A stretch of 64,000 bases of DNA, from the NCBI RefSeq assembly GCF_016919405.1, contig NZ_CP070353.1:3622501-3686500 (forward strand), in the 5' to 3' direction. Every line of letters starts with the position of its first letter. Position 1 is the first letter of the stretch. The notes beneath the pieces were generated by a model that had not been told where the DNA came from, ran no database searches, and saw nothing but the letters and a program-made list of their open reading frames with translations. The stretch comes from Ensifer sp. PDNC004 (GTDB lineage: Bacteria > Pseudomonadota > Alphaproteobacteria > Rhizobiales > Rhizobiaceae). Below are positions 1 through 7,278 of the stretch, piece after piece. The position numbers and the translations under genes are program-made.

Positions 1-1041
1 GCCATCTTCCAAACTAAGACCGGTAAACTAGCGCCCGGCGCGCATCATGCTAAATTCTGGTCCGAAGCTAGCGGGCTCTTGGATCGTGCAATAATGCGTC
101 AGCAGATCATCTGCCCTGCGTCGAACATTCACCGAGATGAGACAATCGTCCATTACGACAGTGAGGCGCTCGGCCTGGCTCATGAGATGCTGGGCGGGGA
201 TACGTCCTTTGAGAACACAACACAAATTGAGCATGATCAAATCTTTGACTATCTCGATGCCTATTTGAAGGGGCAAAATGCTCCCCGGTTGGAGTTCAAT
301 GTCGATGAAATCCTGCACGGAAGCAGAAATGCCTGGCTGCAAGACATCCACATAACCGCACAAATGGACTGGAGCGCATTCGTCGAGGACACGAGGCGAG
401 CTAGAGACGATGGTGCGGCCAACCTTGTTTCCCTCTACGATCGCTGGGCGACTGAACGCCCTACCTTTGAACAGGTGCTAAGTCATGAGCTTTCGGACGC
501 CTTTGCTACCTACATAGGCGGCTATCTCCACTTTATGTCCAAGGCTGCGGCGGCAATGAAGTCGGGAGACAATGAGGGATTTATGCAGGGCGCCCTTGCG
601 CCGGTTGTTTCGCTAATCCACGAAATCAATCGCGTGTTCACTGAGCGCGGCATTCCAGAAGCACAGGCATTGAAAGAAACGGCAAAGTTCTTTGCATGGC
701 CCCAATTGCAGACTTTGCCGGCGGGTTGGGTATCTGCGCATCTTTTCGCGGCGATCGCGGACCGGCTCGCGAAAGGACAAAAAAGATACCCAACACGCGG
801 CATGTCGAACGATATTAAGGTCATCTCTGTTTATGGACCGTACGTGGATGCCATGTTTCTCGACAACGAGTGTGCTGACTTGCTGCAACAAAAGTCAGTT
901 GCGAAGGGCGTGAACCTGAAGGCGCGCATTTTCTGCCTGAAACGGAAGGATGAGTTTCTCCAGTATCTGCAAGATTTAGGTGATGCCGCGCCTGTCGAAG
1001 TCGTTGAGGCCTCCCGCGAACTGTACGGCGACCTCGATTGA
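1..1041 (+). CDS. Unknown protein with PIN-like C-terminus, 5' end cut by window edge
   Basis: The reading frame is open from base 1, so the N-terminus lies outside the window; a TTG at 79 is only an internal candidate start. I do not recognise a named family. The stretch RQQIICPASNIHRDETI near the visible N-terminus and the C-terminal segment SNDIKVISVYGPYVDAMFLDN (acidic residues spaced as in PIN-like nucleases, with a small-residue/aromatic strand between) suggest a PIN-like fold, as in proteins that guard against foreign nucleic acid or process RNA. This is inference from pattern only. The codon use is visibly less GC-rich than the genes from 4 kb onward, and the downstream region is decayed, which fits an accessory gene. 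Confidence 0.55.
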   Translation, partial: AIFQTKTGKLAPGAHHAKFWSEASGLLDRAIMRQQIICPASNIHRDETIVHYDSEALGLAHEMLGGDTSFENTTQIEHDQIFDYLDAYLKGQNAPRLEFNVDEILHGSRNAWLQDIHITAQMDWSAFVEDTRRARDDGAANLVSLYDRWATERPTFEQVLSHELSDAFATYIGGYLHFMSKAAAAMKSGDNEGFMQGALAPVVSLIHEINRVFTERGIPEAQALKETAKFFAWPQLQTLPAGWVSAHLFAAIADRLAKGQKRYPTRGMSNDIKVISVYGPYVDAMFLDNECADLLQQKSVAKGVNLKARIFCLKRKDEFLQYLQDLGDAAPVEVVEASRELYGDLD

Positions 1042-1268
1042 ATGGGGCTAGTACGTCTTTGGCGACATGCAAGTTTGGACGCATTTCGGCTGATCACTTG
1101 TATGTTCGCAAGCGGCTCGATTTGGCGACGACAGCCTTGATTTCTCGGGTTTCCAGGCCGTCAACTTCAACGTGCTCCTGATTGTGGATCGAGTGCTCGG
1201 CGAGAACTTCATTGCTCGACAATTTGCCGGCGATCTGGTTGCTGGCCCCGTTAGTTGAAGGGGTTCAC
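1042..1268. other. Intergenic stretch, possible gene remnant on minus strand
   Basis: No convincing complete gene is present. On the minus strand, bases 1255 down to 1096 can be read as a protein-like segment (containing SNQIAGKLSSNEVLAEHS and VDGLETREIKAVVAKSSRL) that ends at a TGA, but it is preceded by a stop with no ATG in between. It may be a decayed gene end or chance. Confidence 0.3.
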
Positions 1269-1757
1269 ATGAAAATGCGCATACTGCCAGCGGTCGTTGC
1301 CGCAACGCTTTTGGCCGGCTGTCAAACCCAGCAGGTCGAGGAAATGACCTAGACCCAGCAGAAGGAATTCGTGAACCAGATGGCCATGCGCTGCGTGAAG
1401 CAGGGTTATGGGTCTCAGTCCGGTGAGTTTCGCCAGTGCTATGAAGCGGAATACAAGCGCGAAGTTGCCTTGCGCGTGCGGGCCAAGCAGCGCGAAGACA
1501 TCCAACTCGCAAACCCTGCTCCAGTCAGCCCACGAGTTACTTGCAGAACGACTTCGTACAGCTTCGGCAACCCTTGTGATGCGTTGCAGCTAGATCGTCG
1601 TTCGTTGACAACGACCTCTGAAGAACATTGGAAATTGGCTGCAGCCGAGGATTCCCGCCGCCCGGTTTTTCGGGCGGCGTTTACCTCCGAGCATCGCTCG
1701 CTGCTGCAGCGGTCAGACGAACTGGCAAGCCACCTCAAGCTCGGTCATGGCTTTTGA
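1269..1757 (+). pseudogene. Small lipoprotein gene interrupted by an amber codon
   Basis: ATG at 1269 begins MKMRILPAVVAATLLAGCQTQ, a textbook lipoprotein signal with lipobox LAGC. After 27 codons a TAG (1350-1352) interrupts the frame, which then continues open (TQQKEFVNQMAMRCVKQGYG and onward, with Cys and Tyr residues typical of small rhizobial lipoproteins) to 1757. The frame also runs through a strong hairpin terminator at 1656-1682, so the ancestral stop was probably upstream of it and has been lost, perhaps by a frameshift. Alternatives are a 27-residue lipopeptide or a sequencing error at the TAG. I treat it as a pseudogene. Confidence 0.5.
1656..1682 (+). terminator. Rho-independent terminator-like hairpin
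   Basis: The arms CGCCGCCCG and CGGGCGGCG pair perfectly across a T-rich loop and are followed by TTT. It is placed to end transcription of the broken lipoprotein gene. Confidence 0.65.
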
Positions 1758-1882
1758 AGCGCTCGACTGTGGTCGCGGTCATGCTGCGACCATAGCCCGA
1801 TTCGCCCACGAGAACGAGGGGACGGCCGCTCGCCAGAAGGAGAGCGGTTCATGTTGCCGGTGCTGCGTGCCGGCACCCGTCT
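1758..1882. other. Short gap with weak hairpin near 1856-1876
   Basis: This gap between the broken lipoprotein and the convergent gene shows only a TGCCGG...CCGGCA hairpin just downstream of the minus-strand stop, possibly a weak terminator. No coding sequence is supported. Confidence 0.3.
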
Positions 1883-2248
1883 TTAAGGCTTTGCCAGCTT
1901 CAGCGGCAATGTCAGCGCCGGCCCACTCTTGACCCCGAACTGCCTTCTGAACGGCCGTGACGCGGTGCCGTCGAAAAGCGATTGCGGCAGGGGCGCGCTG
2001 ATGGCCCATTTGTATTTCGCGTCCGGCTCGTTGCCCAGTTCCTGATGGGCCACCGCGCTCAAGGGCAGGACATATTCGGGTTTGCGCAGGCCCTTCTCGG
2101 AATTGCCGAGCCATGTCAGCACGACCAGAGTTTCGCCGCCGAGTTCGAGGGCATCGAGTGTCAATTGCTTGCTGCCGACGGATGCGCGGACCGCCTGTTC
2201 GTGGAACTTGAAGGCACTGAGCTTCAGCTCGTTTTGCGGGTCCGTCAT
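1883..2248 (-). CDS. Conserved-looking hypothetical protein, 121 aa
   Basis: I do not recognise this family. The protein (MTDPQNELKLSAFKFHEQAV...) has no signal peptide or membrane segment and reads as a small soluble, mixed alpha/beta protein with basic residues near its end. The ATG at 2248 is chosen because an AAAGG sits about 10 bases upstream; a GTG at 2269 would add seven residues. It is divergent from the exported protein that starts at 2436. Codon use is normal for the chromosome, unlike the first gene of the window, so I take it as a real gene of unknown role. Confidence 0.65.
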   Translation of the reverse strand: MTDPQNELKLSAFKFHEQAVRASVGSKQLTLDALELGGETLVVLTWLGNSEKGLRKPEYVLPLSAVAHQELGNEPDAKYKWAISAPLPQSLFDGTASRPFRRQFGVKSGPALTLPLKLAKP

Positions 2249-2435
2249 TTTGTCTGGGCCTTTCTGCACGTTCTTCTCGCGCTTGTTCCAAGTGCTGGTT
2301 CACTGATCAGCGTTCCGTATCATAATCCATCGCCCAATCCACTTCATACAGGTGCCGACGCCACTGGCGGACCAAACGATAGCTTTGTAGGTTGACTACA
2401 ACTTCGGATATTCGAACGGTTTTGTGGAGATAGGG

Positions 2436-3374
2436 ATGCGTGCGACGTCGAGCCTCTTCTTTGGTCTGCTGGCTGCAACCGTGATGGCGGGCGGCCTTGC
2501 CAGTGTGCCGGCTGCCGCGCAAGGGATCGGTGATCTGAGTGGCGTGGCGATGGTGACTGGCACCTGCGAACGCTTGGTCGTTGCTGGCGAAGATATGACG
2601 AACACGTGCGAGGGGCGGCTCATCCAGTCGATTTACCGCACCGGCCGGACGGGCTTCACAGTGAACATCGGCTCTGGCGGCGCCATCACCTTTAGCGGCA
2701 TCGAAGGCGAAAAGCCGGACGCCGATAGCCAGTTGCAGAGTGTCGACAAGGTCATTGTGAACCGCGGCAAGGATGGCGAGCCTATAAGCTCCAAAGACGT
2801 AACCGGTTCCTGTTTCTACGAAAATCCGTTCAAAGGACCGGCGACGACCCAATGTGAAGGCACTGATGCCGAGAAAGGTGCCTATGTTCTGCAATTTAGG
2901 ACGGATGGTACGCCGCCGAACCTCCTGAACTATGGGATCGAGGAGACTGCCAAGGACGCCCCGGATCGCGCTTTCAAGTTCGGCGTTTGGAGTGGTGCGC
3001 GCCTGAACGGCGACAAAGCGAATGGCTGCGTGCTGTCGCGAGACGCCGATGGGGCGACGACATTCATGGTCTATGCGAACGCCAACGAGGCATTTGATCT
3101 TGGATTCTACAACGAAGCCTGGTCGTTCAAGGCCGAGACGCCTCCAAGCGCCGAGTTGCTTTTCGATGGCAAGCCTTACCCCGCCGTCAGCGTCGAGGTT
3201 CTCACGCCGCAGCAACTGGTCGTGCGCGGCGGGGGTGAGGAAGGTGGCTTCCAGGCGCCAATCGAACAAAGCGTCCAACTCATGTTCCGCGTTGGTGACG
3301 CCGAGGTCAAGGTCGACCTGAAAGGCGCGCCAGCTGCGGTTGCAAGGCTCTGGAATTGTGTTGGCGGTACGTAA
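2436..3374 (+). CDS. Exported protein of unknown function, 312 aa
   Basis: The ATG at 2436 has GGAG six bases upstream and begins MRATSSLFFGLLAATVMAGG, a clear Sec signal peptide with likely cleavage after VPAAAQ (about residue 29). An upstream GTG at 2424 is less likely. The mature part is rich in Gly, Asp and beta-strand-like segments and contains a few Cys (GTCERLV, TNTCEGR, GSCFYEN, TTQCEG, NGCVLS, WNCVGG) that could form disulfides in the periplasm. I recognise no enzymatic motif. It stands alone between divergent and convergent neighbours. Likely a periplasmic or secreted protein; function unknown. Confidence 0.75.
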   Translation: MRATSSLFFGLLAATVMAGGLASVPAAAQGIGDLSGVAMVTGTCERLVVAGEDMTNTCEGRLIQSIYRTGRTGFTVNIGSGGAITFSGIEGEKPDADSQLQSVDKVIVNRGKDGEPISSKDVTGSCFYENPFKGPATTQCEGTDAEKGAYVLQFRTDGTPPNLLNYGIEETAKDAPDRAFKFGVWSGARLNGDKANGCVLSRDADGATTFMVYANANEAFDLGFYNEAWSFKAETPPSAELLFDGKPYPAVSVEVLTPQQLVVRGGGEEGGFQAPIEQSVQLMFRVGDAEVKVDLKGAPAAVARLWNCVGGT

Positions 3375-3460
3375 GCAACACCGCCCGGGGACGGTCGCTC
3401 ATGGCAGCGACGTTGCATTCGCCGTGACTTGGCCGACGCCCAATCGAAAAAACTAAATGA

Positions 3461-3634
3461 TTATCTGCTGATCGACGAGGTGATCGTCGTGTAGTCCGGC
3501 AGGTCGATATTGGCGATTTCGGCTGCGCGATATTGGGACAGGGCGAAGTGCATGATCGCGATCACGGTGATCGAGAAGACCAGTACGGTGACGTTGACGC
3601 CGAAAGCGGTTTTGATCATGTCCTTGTCCCCCAT
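3461..3634 (-). CDS. 57-aa single-pass membrane protein
   Basis: A short frame begins ATG at 3634 (MGDKDMIKTAFGVNVTVLVF) and stops at 3461. Residues 11-31 (FGVNVTVLVFSITVIAIMHFA) form one strong transmembrane helix; the N-terminus is short and charged, and the C-terminal 25 residues (SQYRAAEIANIDLPDYTTI...) are polar and would sit on the other side of the membrane. I do not know a family name. It is alone, with a perfect 16-bp palindrome (3703-3718) 69-84 bases upstream of its start. The hydrophobic pattern makes it more credible than the competing longer frame on the same strand, which is Arg/His-rich and looks like a shadow. Confidence 0.6.
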   Translation of the reverse strand: MGDKDMIKTAFGVNVTVLVFSITVIAIMHFALSQYRAAEIANIDLPDYTTITSSISR

Positions 3635-3936
3635 GTCCTGCGCTTGTTGATGTCTTGGCTAAAAACCGTGACATGGAGACTATCGTGTGGCGTCAATTGT
3701 GCTGTTCCCCGGGGAACATGGAATATGGTTGCTGAATTCTTAACCGGCGTGGCCTGAAAACCGCAGGTGCAGAGACTGCTTGCGATCGTCGGGGCGGCGG
3801 ATAAGGTGCGCAGCTCGGCCGGACCGGATCAGGACCGGACATCTTCACAGGCTGGCGCCCGCGCAAAACGGCGTTGGCCTCAGCCGGACGCGCGGCAACG
3901 CCTCGCCGCCGCCGCATTTTCAGAAGCGATTGCATC
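3635..3936. promoter_or_regulatory. Divergent promoter region with perfect 16-bp palindrome
   Basis: This 302-bp gap separates the 57-aa membrane protein from the acetyltransferase. It holds TGTTCCCCGGGGAACA at 3703-3718, a perfect palindrome with no spacer, and a TTAACC half-site near 3739. I see no gene in it. The palindrome is a good candidate operator for a dimeric regulator. Confidence 0.5.
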
Positions 3937-4377
3937 ATGACCATCTCCATCCGCCCCTCCCGTCCATCCGATTTTCCGCGCACCTTCGAGATCTGGCGTA
4001 GCGCCGTCGTTGCCACCCATGATTTCCTGACGCCGGAGGATTTTGCTGCAATCGAGGTGCTGGTGCGCGACCAGTATCTGCCGGCCGCCGAGTTCTGGAT
4101 TGCCGCGGACGAAAATGACCAGGCGCTCGCTTTCATGGGCATGAGCGGGGCGCAGATCGACTCGCTCTTCGTCCATGCCGACGCGCGCGGCGCAGGTGTC
4201 GGCCGGCGGCTGATCGAGCATGCGATGAGCCTGCATCCGGTGCTGACGGTCGATGTCAACGAGCAGAATGTGTCGGGCGCCGGTTTCTATCGGCGGATGG
4301 GTTTTGAGGTGGTCGGGCGTTCGCCTGTCGATGATGCGGGCCGGCCCTATCCGCTGCTGCATCTCAAGCGCGGCTGA
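3937..4377 (+). CDS. GNAT N-acetyltransferase, YjaB-like
   Basis: This 146-aa protein is a single GNAT domain that transfers an acetyl group from acetyl-CoA to an unknown amine. The acetyl-CoA-binding motif A is DSLFVHADARGAGVGRRLIEHA (R/Q-x-x-G-x-G/A pattern as RGAGVG), followed by DVNEQNVSGAGFYRRMGFEVVGRS for motif B. The whole protein, including ATHDFLTPEDF and the ending DDAGRPYPLLHL, closely follows E. coli YjaB as I remember it. The ATG at 3937 gives the usual start MTISIRPSRPSDF; an upstream start at 3874 would add an Arg-rich stretch that is not protein-like. Convergent with hutD. Confidence 0.85.
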   Translation: MTISIRPSRPSDFPRTFEIWRSAVVATHDFLTPEDFAAIEVLVRDQYLPAAEFWIAADENDQALAFMGMSGAQIDSLFVHADARGAGVGRRLIEHAMSLHPVLTVDVNEQNVSGAGFYRRMGFEVVGRSPVDDAGRPYPLLHLKRG

Positions 4378-4398
4378 ACGATGCGAGCCGGCGCCCGA

Positions 4399-4980
4399 TC
4401 AGGCGGCCGGCTTGTCGATTGTGATCAGGAAGAGGACGGCAGAGGCCGCCGGTTCGATGGTGACGGCGGTTGCGCCCGTGAGCACCGCCGTGTCGCCCGC
4501 TGCGAGGTCGGCAGTGGTCTCGCCTGCGGTCAGCCGCGCGGCGCCGCCGTGGCAAAGCAGGAGGGTCGTGCCCCCCAGGCTTTCCGCCCTGTGCGGGTGG
4601 TCTATCGCCAGGCGCTGAACCGAGTGCGCGAGCTTTCCGCGCCGTGTCATGACATTGAGGTCGACGATCGGACCATCGACGAGCGTCGCCGAGGTTGCGA
4701 CGTCGGCAGGGAAGGGGAGCGGCGCCGTCTCGCCGGTCATCAAGGCGGGCGCGCGCCCCTCGATCATCAGCCGCATACCCTTGCCCTGAAGGATGGACAG
4801 CGTGCGGTCGATGCCGGGAAAGCTGGAGAAGGGGCCGTCGGTGGCAACGGTCGCCATGCTGGCGCGCCAGTCGAAATCGCCAAGCGAGGCCTTCTCGGGG
4901 AAAATGGCGATCTCCACCGTCTCGCCCCCGCCGTTCTTCCACGGCATGCGCTTGTAGTCTTTCGCGCGCAGGACCTTCAT
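4399..4980 (-). CDS. hutD: HutD/Ves family protein
   Basis: HutD proteins are small bicupin-like proteins of uncertain role found in histidine-utilisation operons; in Pseudomonas one is thought to limit hut activity. This one has 193 aa and the family hallmarks KRMPWKNGGGETVEIAIFP near the N-terminus, then DFDWRASMATVATDGPFSSFPGIDRTL. It is the last gene of the hutX-hutW-hutV-hutH2-hutD run, and its ATG overlaps the hutH2 stop by 4 bases (ATGA), so the two are probably translationally coupled. The C-terminal part is Ala/Thr-rich and less conserved. Confidence 0.9.
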   Translation of the reverse strand: MKVLRAKDYKRMPWKNGGGETVEIAIFPEKASLGDFDWRASMATVATDGPFSSFPGIDRTLSILQGKGMRLMIEGRAPALMTGETAPLPFPADVATSATLVDGPIVDLNVMTRRGKLAHSVQRLAIDHPHRAESLGGTTLLLCHGGAARLTAGETTADLAAGDTAVLTGATAVTIEPAASAVLFLITIDKPAA

Positions 4981-6458
4981 GGCGTGCCTCCTTCGATCAG
5001 CGTGCGCATGCGGGCGAAGTCGCCGTTGAGCGGCCGGTCGTCGGCATAGGTGGGAATGTCCGCACGGATGCGCCGGTAGAGCGCGCCGGTGCGGGCAGCG
5101 CGGCCACGCGGCTGCAGGTCATAGGCTTGCGTCGCGGCGAGCAGCTCGATCGAAAGGATCGTTTCGAGATTGTCGGCGATTGCGAGCGCCTTCCAGGCGG
5201 CGGGCGTCGCATGGGTGAGGATATCCTCCTGCAGCGCCGAGGTGATGCCGCCGTCAAGGCTTGCGGGTGCGGCCAGGCGCCGGTTTTCGGCGGCGAGCGA
5301 GGCGGCCGTGTATTGCGCGATCATGAAGCCGGAGGCAACGCCGCTGTCCCCGGCAAGGAAGGCCGGGAGGCGACTCACCAGCGGATTGACCAACCGGTCG
5401 ATGCGCCGCTCGGAAATGGCGGCGACTTCGGCAATGGCGACGGCCAGGCTGTCCATGGCAAGGCCGAGGGCTGCACCCACCGCATGGGCCTGCGAATGCA
5501 CTTCCGGCGCCTCAGGCGTGCCCGACACGGCCGGGTTGTCGGTGAGGCTTGCAAGCTCGCGGTCGACGACTTCGGCGACCTGGGCGAGCGCATCGCGCGC
5601 GGCCCCGTGCACGTGGGGCACAGCGCGAAGGCTCAAGGGATCCTGCGTGCGGGTGCCGGCAGTCTCGGCCAGCATCGGGCTATCGGCGAGATAGGCGCGT
5701 AGCGTTGCTCCGACCGCGTCCAATCCGTCCGAGCGACGAAGCGCCAGCGGGCCGGCGGCAAAGGCATTGGCCTGGCTGCCGAGGTTTTCATAGGTCATGG
5801 CGGCGGCGGCATCCGCCCAGTCGAAGAGATGCGTGGCGCGCGAAAGCGCAAGCGCCGCAAGGCCGGTGGCGCAGGGTGTGCCGTTGACGAGGCTCAGGCC
5901 CTCCTTAGCTTCGAGCCTGAGCGGCTTGAGGCCGATCCGCGCGAGCGCCTCGATGCCGCTGATCTTGTCCTTGCCGTCATCGACGATGCCGTGGCCGATC
6001 AGCACGAGGCCGATCGCCGCTGCATGGGTGAGATAACCGACGGAGCCGCGCGAGGGGATGTAGGGGATGAGGTTGGCGTTGAGCAGTGCCAGCAGCGCCT
6101 CGACTGTCTCGATGCGCACGCCGGAATAGCCGTGGGCGAAGTTAGCGATCTGGGCGGCCATCACCGCCCGGGCTTCGGGCCGGGCAAGCGGCTCGCCAAC
6201 GCCGCAGGAATGGCTGAGGATGATGTTGCGCGACAGCGCCTGCTGGTTCTCGCGGTCGATGACGACGTCGCAGAGCGCGCCGACGCCGGTGTTGATGCCG
6301 TAGCCGCGGATGCCGCGCTCGACCAGAGCGTCGACGACCCGGCGAGCGTGGACGATGCGCTGGCGTGCCGTAGCGGAAAGCGCGAGCGGTGCGCCATTGG
6401 CGACCGCTGCGATTTGCTTCCAGGTCAGCGGCGCATCGAGGACTACATTCTCACTCAT
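4977..6458 (-). CDS. hutH2: HutH-like protein lacking the MIO triad
   Basis: The fold is that of the histidine/phenylalanine ammonia-lyase family (493 aa). Histidine ammonia-lyase needs a 4-methylideneimidazole-5-one made from Ala-Ser-Gly in GSVGASGDLAPL. Here GSVG (138-141) is followed directly by YLTHAAAIGLVLIGHG: the three residues ASG are precisely missing and DLAPL is also changed. Tyr53 (YGINTGVG), the His of LSHSCGVG, the Asn of LVNGT, the Arg of QDPLSLR and the Glu of LQEDIL remain; the Tyr of DPYSLR is Leu. Start ATG 6458 lies inside the hutV stop (8-base overlap). Probably not a canonical deaminase; it may bind histidine-like ligands or catalyse something else. Confidence 0.85.
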   Translation of the reverse strand: MSENVVLDAPLTWKQIAAVANGAPLALSATARQRIVHARRVVDALVERGIRGYGINTGVGALCDVVIDRENQQALSRNIILSHSCGVGEPLARPEARAVMAAQIANFAHGYSGVRIETVEALLALLNANLIPYIPSRGSVGYLTHAAAIGLVLIGHGIVDDGKDKISGIEALARIGLKPLRLEAKEGLSLVNGTPCATGLAALALSRATHLFDWADAAAAMTYENLGSQANAFAAGPLALRRSDGLDAVGATLRAYLADSPMLAETAGTRTQDPLSLRAVPHVHGAARDALAQVAEVVDRELASLTDNPAVSGTPEAPEVHSQAHAVGAALGLAMDSLAVAIAEVAAISERRIDRLVNPLVSRLPAFLAGDSGVASGFMIAQYTAASLAAENRRLAAPASLDGGITSALQEDILTHATPAAWKALAIADNLETILSIELLAATQAYDLQPRGRAARTGALYRRIRADIPTYADDRPLNGDFARMRTLIEGGTP

Positions 6459-7278
6459 GGGCTTCCGGTCGTCCCTGTCGGCGTTGCACGAAGCGGGCAA
6501 CATAATCGTTGGCCGGCCGTTGCAGAATATCGTCCGGCGTGCCGACCTGCACCACCTGGCCGTCCTTCAGGATGGCGATTTCCGAACCGATGCGCAGTGC
6601 CTCGTCGAGATCGTGGGTGATGAAGACGATCGTCTTTGAAAGGTTCTGCTGCAACTGCAGCAACTGGTCCTGCATGTCGGCACGGATCAACGGGTCGAGC
6701 GCCGAGAAGGCTTCGTCCATCAGGATCACGTCGGTATCGGCGGCAAGCGCCCGGGCGAGGCCGACGCGCTGCTTCATGCCGCCCGAAAGCTGGTGCGGAA
6801 ACTTGGCGTCGTAGCCGGCAAGGCCGACCGTCTCGATCCATTTCATGCCGATGTCGCGGGCCTCGGCCTTGGGCAGGCCGCGCACGCGCTGGCCGTAGAC
6901 GACGTTCTGCAGCACGGTGCGGTGCGGCATCAGGGCAAAACTCTGGAACACCATGCTGACGCGGTGCATGCGGAAGGTCCGCAGCGCCTTGGCGTCGAGG
7001 TCGAGGATGTTGTTGCCGTCGAAGGCCACTTCGCCGCTGGTCGGCTCGATCAACCGGTTGATGTGGCGCACCAGCGTCGACTTGCCGGAGCCGGAAAGTC
7101 CCATGATCACGAAGATCTTGCCGGCGCCGATCGTCAGGCTGACATTGTTGAGACCGACGCTGCAGCCGGAGCGGGCAAGGATTTCGCTCTTGTTGAGCCC
7201 TTCCTTGGCCATGGCGAGGGCTGCTTTCGCGTCCTGTCCGAAGATCTTGTAGACGTTGCGGATCTCGATATCAGCCAT
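6451..7278 (-). CDS. hutV: Histidine ABC transporter ATPase HutV
   Basis: This 275-aa ATPase energises uptake by the HutXWV system (ProV/HutV type of the osmoprotectant/histidine family), at the inner face of the membrane. Walker A is GLSGSGKST, the Q-loop is VFQSFAL, the signature is LSGGMKQR and Walker B is DVILMDEAFSALD, followed by the H-loop ITHDL. The long N-terminal extension before Walker A (KIFGQDAKAALAMAKEGLNKSEIL) is typical of ProV/HutV. There are no C-terminal CBS domains, as expected for the short HutV form. It overlaps hutW by 8 bases and hutH2 by 8 bases. Confidence 0.93.
   Translation of the reverse strand: MADIEIRNVYKIFGQDAKAALAMAKEGLNKSEILARSGCSVGLNNVSLTIGAGKIFVIMGLSGSGKSTLVRHINRLIEPTSGEVAFDGNNILDLDAKALRTFRMHRVSMVFQSFALMPHRTVLQNVVYGQRVRGLPKAEARDIGMKWIETVGLAGYDAKFPHQLSGGMKQRVGLARALAADTDVILMDEAFSALDPLIRADMQDQLLQLQQNLSKTIVFITHDLDEALRIGSEIAILKDGQVVQVGTPDDILQRPANDYVARFVQRRQGRPEAHE

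Noticed and set aside
4977..6458. Sequencing error as cause of the missing ASG triad
   Set aside because: The deletion is in frame, the surrounding residues are also changed in a coherent way (YLTHAAAI), and the rest of the frame is intact; an error would not produce this.
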